Below, piece by piece: positions 1-7,537 of a stretch of DNA of 15,644 nt (position 1 is its first letter; each line of letters opens with the position of its first letter). The position numbers were made by a program, and so were the translations under genes. Source of the stretch: CBDUQN01 sp965369375 (GTDB lineage: Bacteria; Krumholzibacteriota; Krumholzibacteriia; Krumholzibacteriales; Krumholzibacteriaceae). Location: contig CBDUQN010000073.1 in NCBI GenBank assembly GCA_965369375.1, positions 1 through 15,644 of the forward strand, read 5' to 3'. The notes below the pieces were generated by a model. It saw nothing but the letters and a program-made list of their open reading frames with translations. It did not search any database and was not told where the DNA came from.

Positions 1-202
1 GAAACAGTACTATTACACCTTAACATACTGTCCCGTTTTCGGGGTCCACAATACTCTATGGCTTTCACACTGAGGTGTCAAGGGGATTGCAGGTGTGGGC
101 GCAAGGGGGATGGCGCCGCCGCGCGAAACGTGGTAACGCACGTGCGGGGAGGCGGTTCGCCCCGCCGAAAGCAAAAGCGGGGAAAAAACGGAAAAATTCC
201 GC
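1..202. other. Intergenic region with no supported gene
   Basis: No convincing gene is seen before the arsR promoter. The stretch is G+C-rich in its second half and contains short inverted repeats, for example GGCGG/CCGCC around 150-170 and ACGTG/CACGT around 128-143. None is followed by a T-run on either strand, so I do not call a terminator. A 54-codon open frame at 58-222 has no ribosome binding site and runs into the arsR promoter, so it was rejected. Confidence 0.5.
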
Positions 203-238
203 TTGACACATTTGAATATTAATATATACTAATATTTA
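203..238 (+). promoter_or_regulatory. arsR promoter with overlapping palindromic operator
   Basis: A sigma70-type promoter is visible: TTGACA at 203-208, a 16-base spacer and TATACT at 225-230. An inverted repeat overlaps it: AATATTA at 215-221 and TAATATT at 230-236, separated by 8 bases whose core is also nearly symmetric (22-bp palindrome with one mismatched pair). An AT-rich palindrome covering the -10 element is the usual operator layout for ArsR/SmtB repressors, so autorepression is inferred. The predicted transcription start (about 236-238) falls next to the ATG at 239, so the message would be leaderless or nearly so. Confidence 0.75.
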
Positions 239-571
239 ATGGCTAGAAACATTGGCAAGAAGGGTTGTCGCGGGAAGAATGCCGGAGCGCTTCCGGAATC
301 CGATATCGAGCATTACGCGGAGCTGCTCAAAGCCCTCGCGAATCCTGCGAGGCTTCGCCTGGTAAGCATTCTCACTCAAGGTGAATGGACGGTGAACGAA
401 CTGTGCAGGATGTCCGGGTTGAAGCAGTCCCTCGTTTCACAACAGCTTAAAATACTCCGACTGAACAATATCGTGCAGCGGAGGAAGGAGGTTGCGAAGT
501 CTTACTACAGCTTGAAAGAAAAGAATGTCATCAGTATGTTGAATTGTCTCGGAAGATGTGGAAAGGAATAG
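239..571 (+). CDS. ArsR/SmtB-family winged-helix transcriptional repressor
   Basis: This 110-residue protein has the ArsR hallmark: a helix with LLKALANPARLRLVSIL (residues 29-45), then the recognition region around residues 50-75 (ELCRMSGLKQSLVSQQLKIL) and a wing ending in a YYSL strand. It should bind DNA as a dimer and release it when a metal or thiol effector is sensed. Cysteines are at 10, 56, 103 and 107. C56 lies in the helix that carries the ELCVC metal site of classical ArsR, but only one Cys is present there. The BigR/SqrR Cys in the preceding helix is absent. The effector is therefore unknown. The ATG has no Shine-Dalgarno sequence and no alternative in-frame start lies nearby; the promoter position supports leaderless translation. 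Thioredoxin and DUF1858 genes follow directly, pointing to redox or sulfur control. Confidence 0.9.
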   Translation: MARNIGKKGCRGKNAGALPESDIEHYAELLKALANPARLRLVSILTQGEWTVNELCRMSGLKQSLVSQQLKILRLNNIVQRRKEVAKSYYSLKEKNVISMLNCLGRCGKE

Positions 572-592
572 AGTACGCAATAAGGAGGAGCG

Positions 593-925
593 ATGAGCGA
601 AGAAATTATTCATGTGAGTGATAGCGATTTTCAGAATCAGGTTCTTGATTCCGATATACCGGTCGTTGTCGATTTCTGGGCGCCGTGGTGCGGTCCCTGC
701 CTGATTATCGGTCCGGTCATCGAGGAGCTCGCGAAGGATTACCAGGGGAATGTCAAATTCGTGAAGCTCAACACGGACGAGAACAGGGATGTTGCTGCGA
801 AATACGGTATCATGGGCATCCCGACGCTGAAAATCTTTAACAGCGGCGAGGAGATTCAGTCGATGTCCGGTGCGGCACCCAAGGAGTATCTCAAGGAGTT
901 CATTGACAAGGCCCTGAGCTCGTAG
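593..925 (+). CDS. trxA: Thioredoxin
   Basis: This is a standard-length thioredoxin (110 residues). It catalyses reversible disulfide-dithiol exchange in the cytoplasm; there is no signal peptide. The active site WCGPC is at residues 32-36, preceded by the VVVDFWAPWC strand. The cis-proline loop GIPT has its Pro at residue 77, and the GAAPKEYL helix closes the fold. A strong ribosome binding site (AAGGAGG, 582-588) lies ahead of the ATG. It starts 21 bases after arsR, so the two probably share a transcript and the thioredoxin is under ArsR control. Together with the cysteine-bearing repressor and the downstream CxxC protein this suggests a response to thiol or sulfur stress, though that is inference. 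The canonical motif makes the family assignment firm. Confidence 0.95.
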   Translation: MSEEIIHVSDSDFQNQVLDSDIPVVVDFWAPWCGPCLIIGPVIEELAKDYQGNVKFVKLNTDENRDVAAKYGIMGIPTLKIFNSGEEIQSMSGAAPKEYLKEFIDKALSS

Positions 926-963
926 CGGCTCGGCTCGGGCGATACAGAACGGACGGACGGCGT

Positions 964-1179
964 ATGAGTGGAGAGGTATCAATCAGTCCCGATGTGGATG
1001 TGGAGGATCTGATAGAACGGTACCCCCGGGCCGTGGGGTTTCTCATGGACCGGGGCATTGTCTGCATGAAGTGCGGTGAGCCGGTGTGGGGCACGCTCGG
1101 CGAGCTCATCACGGGGAAGGGGCGCGACGTCAGCGAGACGATTGAAGACCTTCGAAAATTCCTGTTGGAAGGCTCGTAA
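964..1179 (+). CDS. DUF1858-domain protein (ScdA N-terminal-like)
   Basis: This 71-residue protein matches the DUF1858 pattern: an N-terminal segment ISPDVDVEDLIERYPRAVGFLMDRGI, then a CxxC at residues 34-37 (CMKC) followed by GEPVWGTLGEL, and a C-terminal helix. The domain is known as a stand-alone small protein, and as an N-terminal piece of ScdA-like and hybrid-cluster-associated proteins in anaerobes. Its biochemical role is not established; the cysteines suggest metal, Fe-S or thiol chemistry. It follows trxA by 38 bases, probably in the arsR operon. The ribosome binding site is weak (GGACGGACGG), so translation may be modest. No signal peptide is seen, so it should be cytoplasmic. Confidence 0.85.
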   Translation: MSGEVSISPDVDVEDLIERYPRAVGFLMDRGIVCMKCGEPVWGTLGELITGKGRDVSETIEDLRKFLLEGS

Positions 1180-1241
1180 CCACCCCGTATACTCGATTCA
1201 CTGATCAGGCGCGCGGTAGAGGGCTCGAAAAGGGGGATCGA

Positions 1242-2867
1242 TTGGCTGAGCTGCCCTTTCTTGCCGGAGAGCAGGGGAAAGGCCCCCTGCTTGTCCTGCT
1301 TTTCTTTGTATCTGCTGCCGTTATAACGGGTTGGGGTACGTGGGAAGGAACCCTTCCCTTTTCCGAAGAGGCCGTTCTCGCGGAGACGGCCCGCGAAATC
1401 CTCGTTACCGGTGATGGCTGGACCATGCATTTCGATGGCGAGCCGGTGTATGACACGCCGCCGCTGGCCATGTGGTGCGCCTCATTCTTTCTGAAGAATT
1501 TTGGCCTCAGCGAATTTGCGGCGCGATTGTCGTTTGTCATCTTTTCGGTGCTCTCCCTCTACATCGTCTTCATCGCCGGCGCCGTTCGCTCCGGTGATGT
1601 TCATCCTACCTGCACTTGGATGACGCAGGGACGAGCCTGCGGCCTTCTGTCGGCGATCATTCTGGTATCGAGTCCCCTCTTCGGCAAGTTCGCACCTCAT
1701 ATCACAGTTCACATCCCGTTTACCTTCTTCGTCACGCTATCGCTTCTCGGATGGCTGTATCTTCCAGTAAAACGGAGGGGTCTTTTTCTGTGGGGTGTCG
1801 GGGTTGCGGGAGCGCTGCTCAGCGGGGGGGCGGCGGGTTTCCTCGTGATACCGGCGAGCGCCTTGTCGACAACGTTCGATCGGAAACGCCGCCGCGTTTG
1901 GCGCGATTTCCCCTTTTTAATCATAACGGCGGGCGCGCTGATCGTTGGAGGCTCCTGGATTCTCTCTACGGTGCTCCGTGCGCCGGGTGGTCTGTGGGCC
2001 GTTCTCGTTGGAATCGAACCGGCAACGCGGCTCGGCTCACCGGCTCCATCCCTCTACGGCGCTCTGAAGGAGATTTGGCTTCGCAACCTGCCGTGGTCGA
2101 TTCCCGCTACCGGAGCAATCGTGCGCATAGCGCTTGTGCGGAAAGTCGCGGGAAGCGCCGAGCGGATCACGGAGATAGACGGCACCCTTCTCGTTTTCCT
2201 CGTGGTCCTCTTTGTTCCCCTCGCCCTCACGGGATCGGGCGGGATAGAGGTGTTTCTGCCTTTGATCCCTATCGGAGCGATTCTGTCGGCCCGTGAGATC
2301 GGGCGTTGGATGCATGGAGGGGTGCAGGAAGCGGCGGCGGGAGCGCAGGTGCTCGAGGCGGCGGGAGCCCGGGCGCCGGATGCGACGCCTGCGCAGGAAG
2401 CGTCATCCGATACACGGAAAGCGGTCGATGTGAAAATCTGGTCATTGAATCAGGCGCTCATTTCACTCTTCTTTCTTCTCATGCTGCTGCTCGTCGCCAC
2501 ACCACTTCGCCTGCACCGGATGAGCAATGATCCGATCAAGGAAATAGCAACAGTTGCAAATCAGTATATGCCGGAAGGGACGAGATTGGCCAACTTCCGC
2601 CAGGAATACCGGTATCAAGCGGCGCGACTTCTCTTTTACGGGAACAGATCTCTCGAGCAACCTCTTACGGAGCCCGATGAAGTGATCGAGCGGTTCAGGA
2701 AAGAACCCGGCACCATATTTTTCTCATCGGCGACGGATATGAGTGACGTGATTGTGGCCGGGAATTATCCGAAGGGCTTGCGTGTGCAATATCGGGCGGG
2801 AGAGCTCGTGCTCTTCAGCCTCGAGAGAGAAACATCGGATGCCAACACCGGCTCCCAGGGAAACTGA
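1242..2867 (+). CDS. GT39/ArnT-like polyprenyl-phosphate-dependent glycosyltransferase (GT-C fold)
   Basis: This 541-residue polytopic membrane protein resembles the ArnT/PMT family, which moves a sugar from a polyprenyl phosphate carrier to a lipid or protein on the outer face of the inner membrane. After TM1 (about residues 15-33) comes the family's acidic first loop, FSEEAVLAETAREIL (residues 40-54), which carries the catalytic-type acidic pair. This is followed by the HFDGEPVYDTPPLAMW segment typical of the family, and by SEFAARL. Many hydrophobic segments follow to about residue 350. An Ala-rich linker (about 360-390) precedes another TM segment and a soluble C-terminal domain of about 125 residues. 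The start is TTG with AAGGGGGA at 1230-1237 just upstream; no in-frame ATG competes near the N-terminus. It may be an extension of the arsR operon (62-base gap) or have its own promoter. Acceptor and sugar are unknown. Confidence 0.8.
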   Translation: MAELPFLAGEQGKGPLLVLLFFVSAAVITGWGTWEGTLPFSEEAVLAETAREILVTGDGWTMHFDGEPVYDTPPLAMWCASFFLKNFGLSEFAARLSFVIFSVLSLYIVFIAGAVRSGDVHPTCTWMTQGRACGLLSAIILVSSPLFGKFAPHITVHIPFTFFVTLSLLGWLYLPVKRRGLFLWGVGVAGALLSGGAAGFLVIPASALSTTFDRKRRRVWRDFPFLIITAGALIVGGSWILSTVLRAPGGLWAVLVGIEPATRLGSPAPSLYGALKEIWLRNLPWSIPATGAIVRIALVRKVAGSAERITEIDGTLLVFLVVLFVPLALTGSGGIEVFLPLIPIGAILSAREIGRWMHGGVQEAAAGAQVLEAAGARAPDATPAQEASSDTRKAVDVKIWSLNQALISLFFLLMLLLVATPLRLHRMSNDPIKEIATVANQYMPEGTRLANFRQEYRYQAARLLFYGNRSLEQPLTEPDEVIERFRKEPGTIFFSSATDMSDVIVAGNYPKGLRVQYRAGELVLFSLERETSDANTGSQGN

Positions 2868-2887
2868 TACGGATCTATGCTTCTGCT

Positions 2888-2893
2888 AAGGAG
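2888..2893 (+). promoter_or_regulatory. Ribosome binding site choosing the MBL lipoprotein start
   Basis: AAGGAG lies 7 bases before the ATG at 2901. An earlier in-frame ATG at 2877 has no such site and would place extra residues in front of an otherwise canonical lipoprotein signal, so 2901 is preferred. Confidence 0.8.
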
Positions 2894-2900
2894 TCATTTT

Positions 2901-4292
2901 ATGAGATTGAAGCGCATCGCTGGATTGCTGATTCCCGGACTCGTCGTTCTCGGTGCCTGTTCCGGCGTTGACCTCGAATCGCCGGGACTCGTAAAGGTGT
3001 CCAAGCATGGTTATGCTTTTATTGCTAGCGGTCCGTCCGCCGATCAGGGACTCGGGGCAAACAGCGGTTTTGTCATCGGCACCGAAGGCGTTCTCGTCGT
3101 CGATTCACGTTACACGCCCGCCCTCGCACGCGAGCTGCTGCAGGCGATTCGCTCGGTAACAGATAAAAAGATACTCTACGTCGTCAACACGCATTATCAC
3201 CCGGATCATACATGGGGCAACGAGGTATTCAAGGCGGAGGGTGCGATTTTCGTATCCCGCGCGGAGACGCGCCGGGATCTCGAAAAATACTCCCCCGTTT
3301 ATTTCGACTACTACAAGCGGTGGAATAAAGATACATATGAGAAGATAAAAGACGTTAAACTCGTGCTTCCCGATACTACATTCGATGAAGAGCTAACGCT
3401 CGATCTAGGCGGCGTGACGGTGGTGCTGCAATACTTCGGGGCCGCCCATACGCCGGGTGATTGCATCGTGATTTCGGAAGACATTGCGTTCACCGGTGGC
3501 GTCGTGAGCAATGGATACCATCCCAATCTCGGCGATCCGGGCGTTGACATAGATAACTGGCTCGAAGTCTTGAGCCGGCTTCAGGATCTGCATCTTCGCT
3601 ACGTGATCCCCGGTCAGGGATACGCAAGTGGTCCCGAAGTGATCGAGAGGCAGATCGATTACATCATCTCCTTGCGTAACTCATGCACCCGCGGGATCAA
3701 GGGTGGAGTGCCGCTCGAGATCGCCATGAAAGCGATTACCGTTCCCGGAACCGAGGAGTATTTACAGTCCAACATTCTCAAATTCAATATACAAGCGGTC
3801 TACCGGCGTGAAATCCCCAATATTGTACGGCCGGATTTTACCTTCGATCTGCCCGAAGGGTACGCGGTCACGGATGGAGGTGGATCGCCCGGGAGAGGAT
3901 CGATCAAGTGGTCGCTGTTTTCCGGTGACGGCGCATTCATGATCAAGGTGAAGTGGTGGGGCACGCCACCGATCGAGATCATTCCGCAGGATATATTCGG
4001 TCAGGTCTCCCGCGAGGTTGCCGCCCGTGAGATGCTCGAGATGGAAATCGAAGGCACGCGGCGTCTCGATGTCGGGGACGAAAAAGCGATCGCCGCCTAT
4101 GGGAAATGGGTCTATAGAGGTGAAGGCCTTTTAGAAGGATTGGGCCCCTGGGTATGGGCGATGCTGAAACGGGGCGATAAGGTATATCTTGTCCAGCTCT
4201 CGGCGAATGCTGAAGGGGTCGAGGTCAGGGAACAGAGGATCATGGAAGAGCTGGAACGGATCGCGAAAACATTCAAAACAGAAAAAAAGTGA
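2901..4292 (+). CDS. Metallo-beta-lactamase-fold lipoprotein with degenerate second metal site
   Basis: This 463-residue protein starts with a lipoprotein signal ending VVLGAC (Cys20), so it should be membrane-anchored outside the cytoplasm. Residues 30-260 are a metallo-beta-lactamase fold. Motif NTHYHPDH supplies H98, H100, D102 and H103, and GAAHTPGD supplies H183. The family then normally has FxGD with a bridging Asp, and PGHG with a final His; here they read FTGG (Gly200) and IPGQG (Gln239). The first metal site keeps its three histidines but the second loses two ligands. Residues about 305-463 form a separate alpha/beta domain rich in aromatic residues, not identified with certainty. 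The gene follows the glycosyltransferase by 33 bases and probably shares its transcript. Substrate is unknown, and hydrolase activity should not be assumed. Confidence 0.85.
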   Translation: MRLKRIAGLLIPGLVVLGACSGVDLESPGLVKVSKHGYAFIASGPSADQGLGANSGFVIGTEGVLVVDSRYTPALARELLQAIRSVTDKKILYVVNTHYHPDHTWGNEVFKAEGAIFVSRAETRRDLEKYSPVYFDYYKRWNKDTYEKIKDVKLVLPDTTFDEELTLDLGGVTVVLQYFGAAHTPGDCIVISEDIAFTGGVVSNGYHPNLGDPGVDIDNWLEVLSRLQDLHLRYVIPGQGYASGPEVIERQIDYIISLRNSCTRGIKGGVPLEIAMKAITVPGTEEYLQSNILKFNIQAVYRREIPNIVRPDFTFDLPEGYAVTDGGGSPGRGSIKWSLFSGDGAFMIKVKWWGTPPIEIIPQDIFGQVSREVAAREMLEMEIEGTRRLDVGDEKAIAAYGKWVYRGEGLLEGLGPWVWAMLKRGDKVYLVQLSANAEGVEVREQRIMEELERIAKTFKTEKK

Positions 4293-4345
4293 GCCGGCCG
4301 CGAAAACAAAAGGTTCGTAAGCGGATCGCTGCAGGCCCGGCCGGC
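4293..4345. terminator. Possible shared hairpin between convergent genes
   Basis: An inverted repeat, GCCGGCCG (4293-4300) and CGGCCGGC (4338-4345), lies between the convergent stops of the MBL and apgM genes. The loop is long (37 bases) and no T-run follows on either strand, so this is a weak terminator candidate. Confidence 0.35.
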
Positions 4346-4350
4346 GTACC

Positions 4351-5556
4351 TCACGCACCGTGCTTCTTGAGTTTTCCCGCATTGGATAGGGCGAGTTCCA
4401 TTATCTTTGGCGCAGGAAAGGCACCGAGGGAACCACGATCGCATTCGCCTTCGCTAAAAGCCTGTGATTCGTCCCGGCCGCACACTCCCGAATAAATGAG
4501 AAACGGTACGGGATGCCATGAATGGCTCTTGAGCGCGCAGGGGGTCGAGTGGTCTCCCGTCACTATTATGACGTCTGGTTTGAGCTCGAGCAGCAAGGGA
4601 AGATTTTCGTCGACCTCTTCTATCACCCCGATCTTTCCCTCGATGTTTCCGTCTTCACCATAAGAATCTGTTTTCTTCACGTGAATAAAGAAGAAGTCAT
4701 AATCTTTTTCATAGATCGAGCGCACCGTCTCGAATCCCTCTTTGGTGGTGAACCCCGTATCGACGAGATCCATGCCGCAGAGTCCGGCGACGCCGCGGTA
4801 GAGCGGGTATGCCGCCACGGCGGCCGGCTTCAGGCCGTAACGTTTCTGCATCGGCTCGATTACAGGCTTTTGCGAAATTCCCCGCATGAGAACCGTGTTT
4901 GCCTTTTTCTCTCCTTTCAATACGTCATTGGCCTGCTCGATGAACTTCTCGATTATCCCCGCCGTACGCATCGCCTCCGGTACGCGGGCGATCGGCGCGG
5001 GTGGTTTGAGCCCGGTAAGCTGAGGATCCGTTTCATCTACTTCAGGCGAGAGGTTTTCACCGCGGAGCACGATGCCGAAGCGGTATTCCCGCACCGGCAT
5101 AACGATTATTTCGATACCATCTATTTCCGTGATCGATTTGCGAAGCATTTCGCAGAGACGAATACCCTCTTCATGCGGAATGCGTCCGGCTCTCCGGTCG
5201 GTGAGCAGACCTTTCGAATCCATCGTTGCGAAGTTACCCCGTATGGCGATGTCGGTGGCTCCAAGGGAAAATCCAACGCCGGTGACTTCAAGCGCTCCTC
5301 TCCCCACATCGTTTTCAGGGGCGAGGGGATCGTAACCGAACAGCGCGAAATGGGCGGGGCCGCTTCCGGGAGTGATGCCGTAAGATATCGGCATACTCCT
5401 GCCGCAGCATCCCTCGCGCGCGAGCGTGTCGAGATTCGGCGTTCTGGCAGCTTCGAGAGCGGTCATGGGGAAGTCTCTGTTTCTGATTCCGCCGAGACCG
5501 TCCATGACGAGGAAAACGATTTTTGCATCGTTGGGCCGCAAGAGATGATGCAGCAT
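4351..5556 (-). CDS. apgM: 2,3-bisphosphoglycerate-independent phosphoglycerate mutase, archaeal type (ApgM)
   Basis: This 401-residue protein interconverts 3- and 2-phosphoglycerate in glycolysis and gluconeogenesis, using two metal ions and a phosphoserine intermediate. The alkaline-phosphatase-superfamily signature is clear: VFLVMDGLGG near residue 20 (metal-binding Asp), and ARTPNLDTLAREG. PGSGPAHFALFGYDP around residues 62-76 carries the nucleophilic serine. DFFFIHVKKTDSYGEDG, VTGDHSTP and SHSWHPVPFLIYS near the C-terminus supply the remaining metal ligands. The length fits the archaeal/bacterial ApgM group. The ATG is preceded by AAGGGAGA. It stands alone on the minus strand, convergent with the MBL gene and divergent from the TPR lipoprotein, with its own strong promoter. 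Such genes are common in anaerobic bacteria. Confidence 0.93.
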   Translation of the reverse strand: MLHHLLRPNDAKIVFLVMDGLGGIRNRDFPMTALEAARTPNLDTLAREGCCGRSMPISYGITPGSGPAHFALFGYDPLAPENDVGRGALEVTGVGFSLGATDIAIRGNFATMDSKGLLTDRRAGRIPHEEGIRLCEMLRKSITEIDGIEIIVMPVREYRFGIVLRGENLSPEVDETDPQLTGLKPPAPIARVPEAMRTAGIIEKFIEQANDVLKGEKKANTVLMRGISQKPVIEPMQKRYGLKPAAVAAYPLYRGVAGLCGMDLVDTGFTTKEGFETVRSIYEKDYDFFFIHVKKTDSYGEDGNIEGKIGVIEEVDENLPLLLELKPDVIIVTGDHSTPCALKSHSWHPVPFLIYSGVCGRDESQAFSEGECDRGSLGAFPAPKIMELALSNAGKLKKHGA

Positions 5557-5635
5557 CAGTATCTCCCTTTTCTCGTATAAATTGTAGTATTCATCGTGTT
5601 TCTAATGGGTTGTGGAAGTTCTTACATCAGGTGGA

Positions 5636-5663
5636 ATTATAGTTGAGCTTCCTCGAATGTCAA
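5636..5663 (-). promoter_or_regulatory. apgM promoter
   Basis: On the minus strand, TTGACA (plus coordinates 5658-5663) and TATAAT (5636-5641) are separated by 16 bases: both hexamers match the sigma70 consensus exactly. The predicted start is near 5629, giving a leader of about 70 bases before apgM. Confidence 0.8.
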
Positions 5664-5705
5664 GGAGACAAAGGGGATGCACGCAGCGTTCGTTGCGACC
5701 ATAAA

Positions 5706-5734
5706 TTGACACGGGATTAATCGTGAATTACAAT
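5706..5734 (+). promoter_or_regulatory. Promoter of the TPR lipoprotein gene
   Basis: TTGACA (5706-5711), a 17-base spacer and TACAAT (5729-5734) form a near-consensus sigma70 promoter. The predicted start near 5741 gives a leader of about 34 bases. Its -35 box lies 42 bases from the -35 of the divergent apgM promoter. Confidence 0.8.
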
Positions 5735-5764
5735 AACTTTGTTGAGCTTACTACTGAAACGGAT

Positions 5765-5769
5765 GGAGG
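5765..5769 (+). promoter_or_regulatory. Ribosome binding site choosing the TPR lipoprotein start
   Basis: GGAGG is 5 bases ahead of the ATG at 5775. The longer frame beginning with TTG at 5739 lies at or before the predicted transcription start, so it is not used. Confidence 0.75.
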
Positions 5770-5774
5770 CAATT

Positions 5775-7307
5775 ATGCTTCAAGGGCAAATCGGAAATAT
5801 CGGGAAAATTCATAGGGCGATACGGTGGGGCCGCGGCTTGATCATTGTTGTGCTTCTGGCCGTTTGCTCGAGCCTCAATGGATGCGGCGGGAAGAAAGAG
5901 GGGATCGTCGGCGTAGATCCGTTGTCGAATGTCGTTAAGACGGAAAACAATGTTCGGACTTTGAGTTATTGGGCTCAAAAAAAAGCGAAAGCGGATGTGC
6001 TCATTCGGTTCGACACGTCGGACGATATGGTGGAATTCGTCCAGCAACATATATCGAGCATGAATGAAGTCGCCCGGGAACTCAACCGCGGCAAGGCGGA
6101 TAAATTAGCTCAAATCTCCGGACTCGTCGAGAACAATGGAGTAGTCAACCTTGGGTACATGGCCGGTATGTATAAGCGGGTCATCTGGGTAGTGCCGTTG
6201 ACTCAATCAACCGGGTTGGATACCACGGAGACATTCAAACGGTTTCTCGTTGAGCGGAGAGGATACACGATGGAGGGGCTCGAGGATCTTCGCCTTGATG
6301 GCAAGCACGTTACCGGCACGCTGACCGGAGTGCCGGTAACGATCACAATCCTCGAAGACCTCGAAATCGCCGATGAAACGGCTTTCGTCGACATAGATCT
6401 CGCGTACTTTCGCGGCTTGAAATCCCAGACGCCGGGTTACCAGGCCGGCACGCTGGCGCTGCTCGATTTCCTTACGGCGTTAAGGGAGAAGGGTATTGTC
6501 GCCAACAACGTTACGGTTACGCTCTCAACGGTCAAGGGTATCGTTCCCATGGACATTCGATACTACGGCGACTTCATCGTAGAGGTGCTCGGCGATCCCG
6601 CTCCGCTGGGCCGCGCACCGAAGGACAAATGGAAGATGATGATGGAGGCGGAGGATTCCCTGATAGCGGGCAACTACGCGTACGCAGAAAATCTCTATAA
6701 GCAGCTCACGGATAAGAATTCCCATGAATCGGGTCTCTTTTTCTCCCTTGCGGTGACGAGGGGTTTCTTGGAGGATGCCGAGGGCTGCGGTGAGGCGCTC
6801 CGGCGTGCCTATCAACTGGATGGTGCGTACCTGAGGGGCATCTTTCAGCTCGCAACTATTCTGGCAGTCAGCGGCCGGCTCGAAACGGGCGAGAAGCTGC
6901 TCGAACTGCCCATCCTCAACAATATAATTTCGCCTTTTGAATTGCATTACCAGAAGGGCATCTTTTACCTATCGTCCAACCGTCCGCGGTTGGCGGTAAC
7001 CCATCTGCAAAAGGTTGCCAGTCAGCGCCCAAATGATTTCGCCCTGTACACGGTGATATACCGTGCGCATCGGGAATCGAACAATTCGAAGGGCATGGCT
7101 TCGACACTGAAAAGGCTCATTGCACTCGATGAAGCGAGGGTGGTGCGGGATATGCCCTGGGTTTACCGGGAGCTCGGCAGGCTGCTCGAAGACGCGGCTC
7201 TGATTAGTGTTGCGGCGGATAACTATGAAAAATACCTGAGCCTCGTTCCCGATGATCCCGAGGCGGCCGAACTCGAGACCAAGATTCGAATTTTCAGGAA
7301 TGAGTAG
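5775..7307 (+). CDS. TPR-containing lipoprotein with unrecognised N-terminal domain
   Basis: This 510-residue protein has an N-terminal basic stretch, a hydrophobic segment (residues 21-33) and a lipobox-like SSLNGC, giving a predicted lipidated Cys37. Residues about 60-275 form a mixed alpha/beta region that I do not recognise. It includes FVDIDLAYFRGLKSQTPG (about 205-220), a weak echo of DIDLDYF motifs in arginase-like domains, but too little to assign a fold. Residues about 285-510 are helical tetratricopeptide-type repeats (AGNYAYAENLYKQLT, CGEALRRAYQLDGAYLRG, PRLAVTHLQKVASQRPND, AADNYEKYLSLVPDDPEAAEL). These usually mediate protein-protein contacts, here probably in the periplasm. It is a single-gene transcription unit by its flanking promoter and the following 360-base gap. 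Function unknown. Confidence 0.75.
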   Translation: MLQGQIGNIGKIHRAIRWGRGLIIVVLLAVCSSLNGCGGKKEGIVGVDPLSNVVKTENNVRTLSYWAQKKAKADVLIRFDTSDDMVEFVQQHISSMNEVARELNRGKADKLAQISGLVENNGVVNLGYMAGMYKRVIWVVPLTQSTGLDTTETFKRFLVERRGYTMEGLEDLRLDGKHVTGTLTGVPVTITILEDLEIADETAFVDIDLAYFRGLKSQTPGYQAGTLALLDFLTALREKGIVANNVTVTLSTVKGIVPMDIRYYGDFIVEVLGDPAPLGRAPKDKWKMMMEAEDSLIAGNYAYAENLYKQLTDKNSHESGLFFSLAVTRGFLEDAEGCGEALRRAYQLDGAYLRGIFQLATILAVSGRLETGEKLLELPILNNIISPFELHYQKGIFYLSSNRPRLAVTHLQKVASQRPNDFALYTVIYRAHRESNNSKGMASTLKRLIALDEARVVRDMPWVYRELGRLLEDAALISVAADNYEKYLSLVPDDPEAAELETKIRIFRNE

Positions 7308-7430
7308 CCGCCCCGCTCGCATAAATTGCCGTGCAACAAGATGTACTTCATTTCCGTAAATTTTACTGTTAAATGCAGCTTGGCCATTTCCTGTCAACGA
7401 GAGTCCATATAACTCGGTGGTGAGAGAACT

Positions 7431-7487
7431 ATGAACAAGAAGAAAAAGAGCCGCAAGCGCGGCAGGCCGCCGAGGTGGATCCGGTAG
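7431..7487 (+). CDS. Possible 18-residue Lys/Arg-rich micropeptide with AT-hook-like core
   Basis: A short ORF starts with ATG behind a GGTGAG-like site (7419-7424, 6-base spacing) and a possible -10 (TATAAC, 7408-7413) without a clear -35. The peptide begins MNKKKKSRKRG and ends RPPRWIR. Ten of its 18 residues are Lys or Arg, and it carries a KRGRPP core like that of AT-hook DNA-binding motifs. It could be a real nucleic-acid-binding micropeptide, the remnant of a larger gene, or chance. Confidence 0.25.
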   Translation: MNKKKKSRKRGRPPRWIR

Positions 7488-7537
7488 AAGCGTTGCATTA
7501 CGAATAGTATATTACTATGGGGTTGTGGATGTGTGTT

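Noticed and set aside
58..222. 54-codon ORF starting MAFTLRCQGDCRCGRKG
   Set aside because: No ribosome binding site, basic low-complexity composition, and it runs through the arsR promoter.
4522..5580. 352-codon open frame on the plus strand
   Set aside because: It lies antisense to apgM, whose motifs and promoter are unmistakable; the plus-strand product shows no domain and is a codon-bias shadow.
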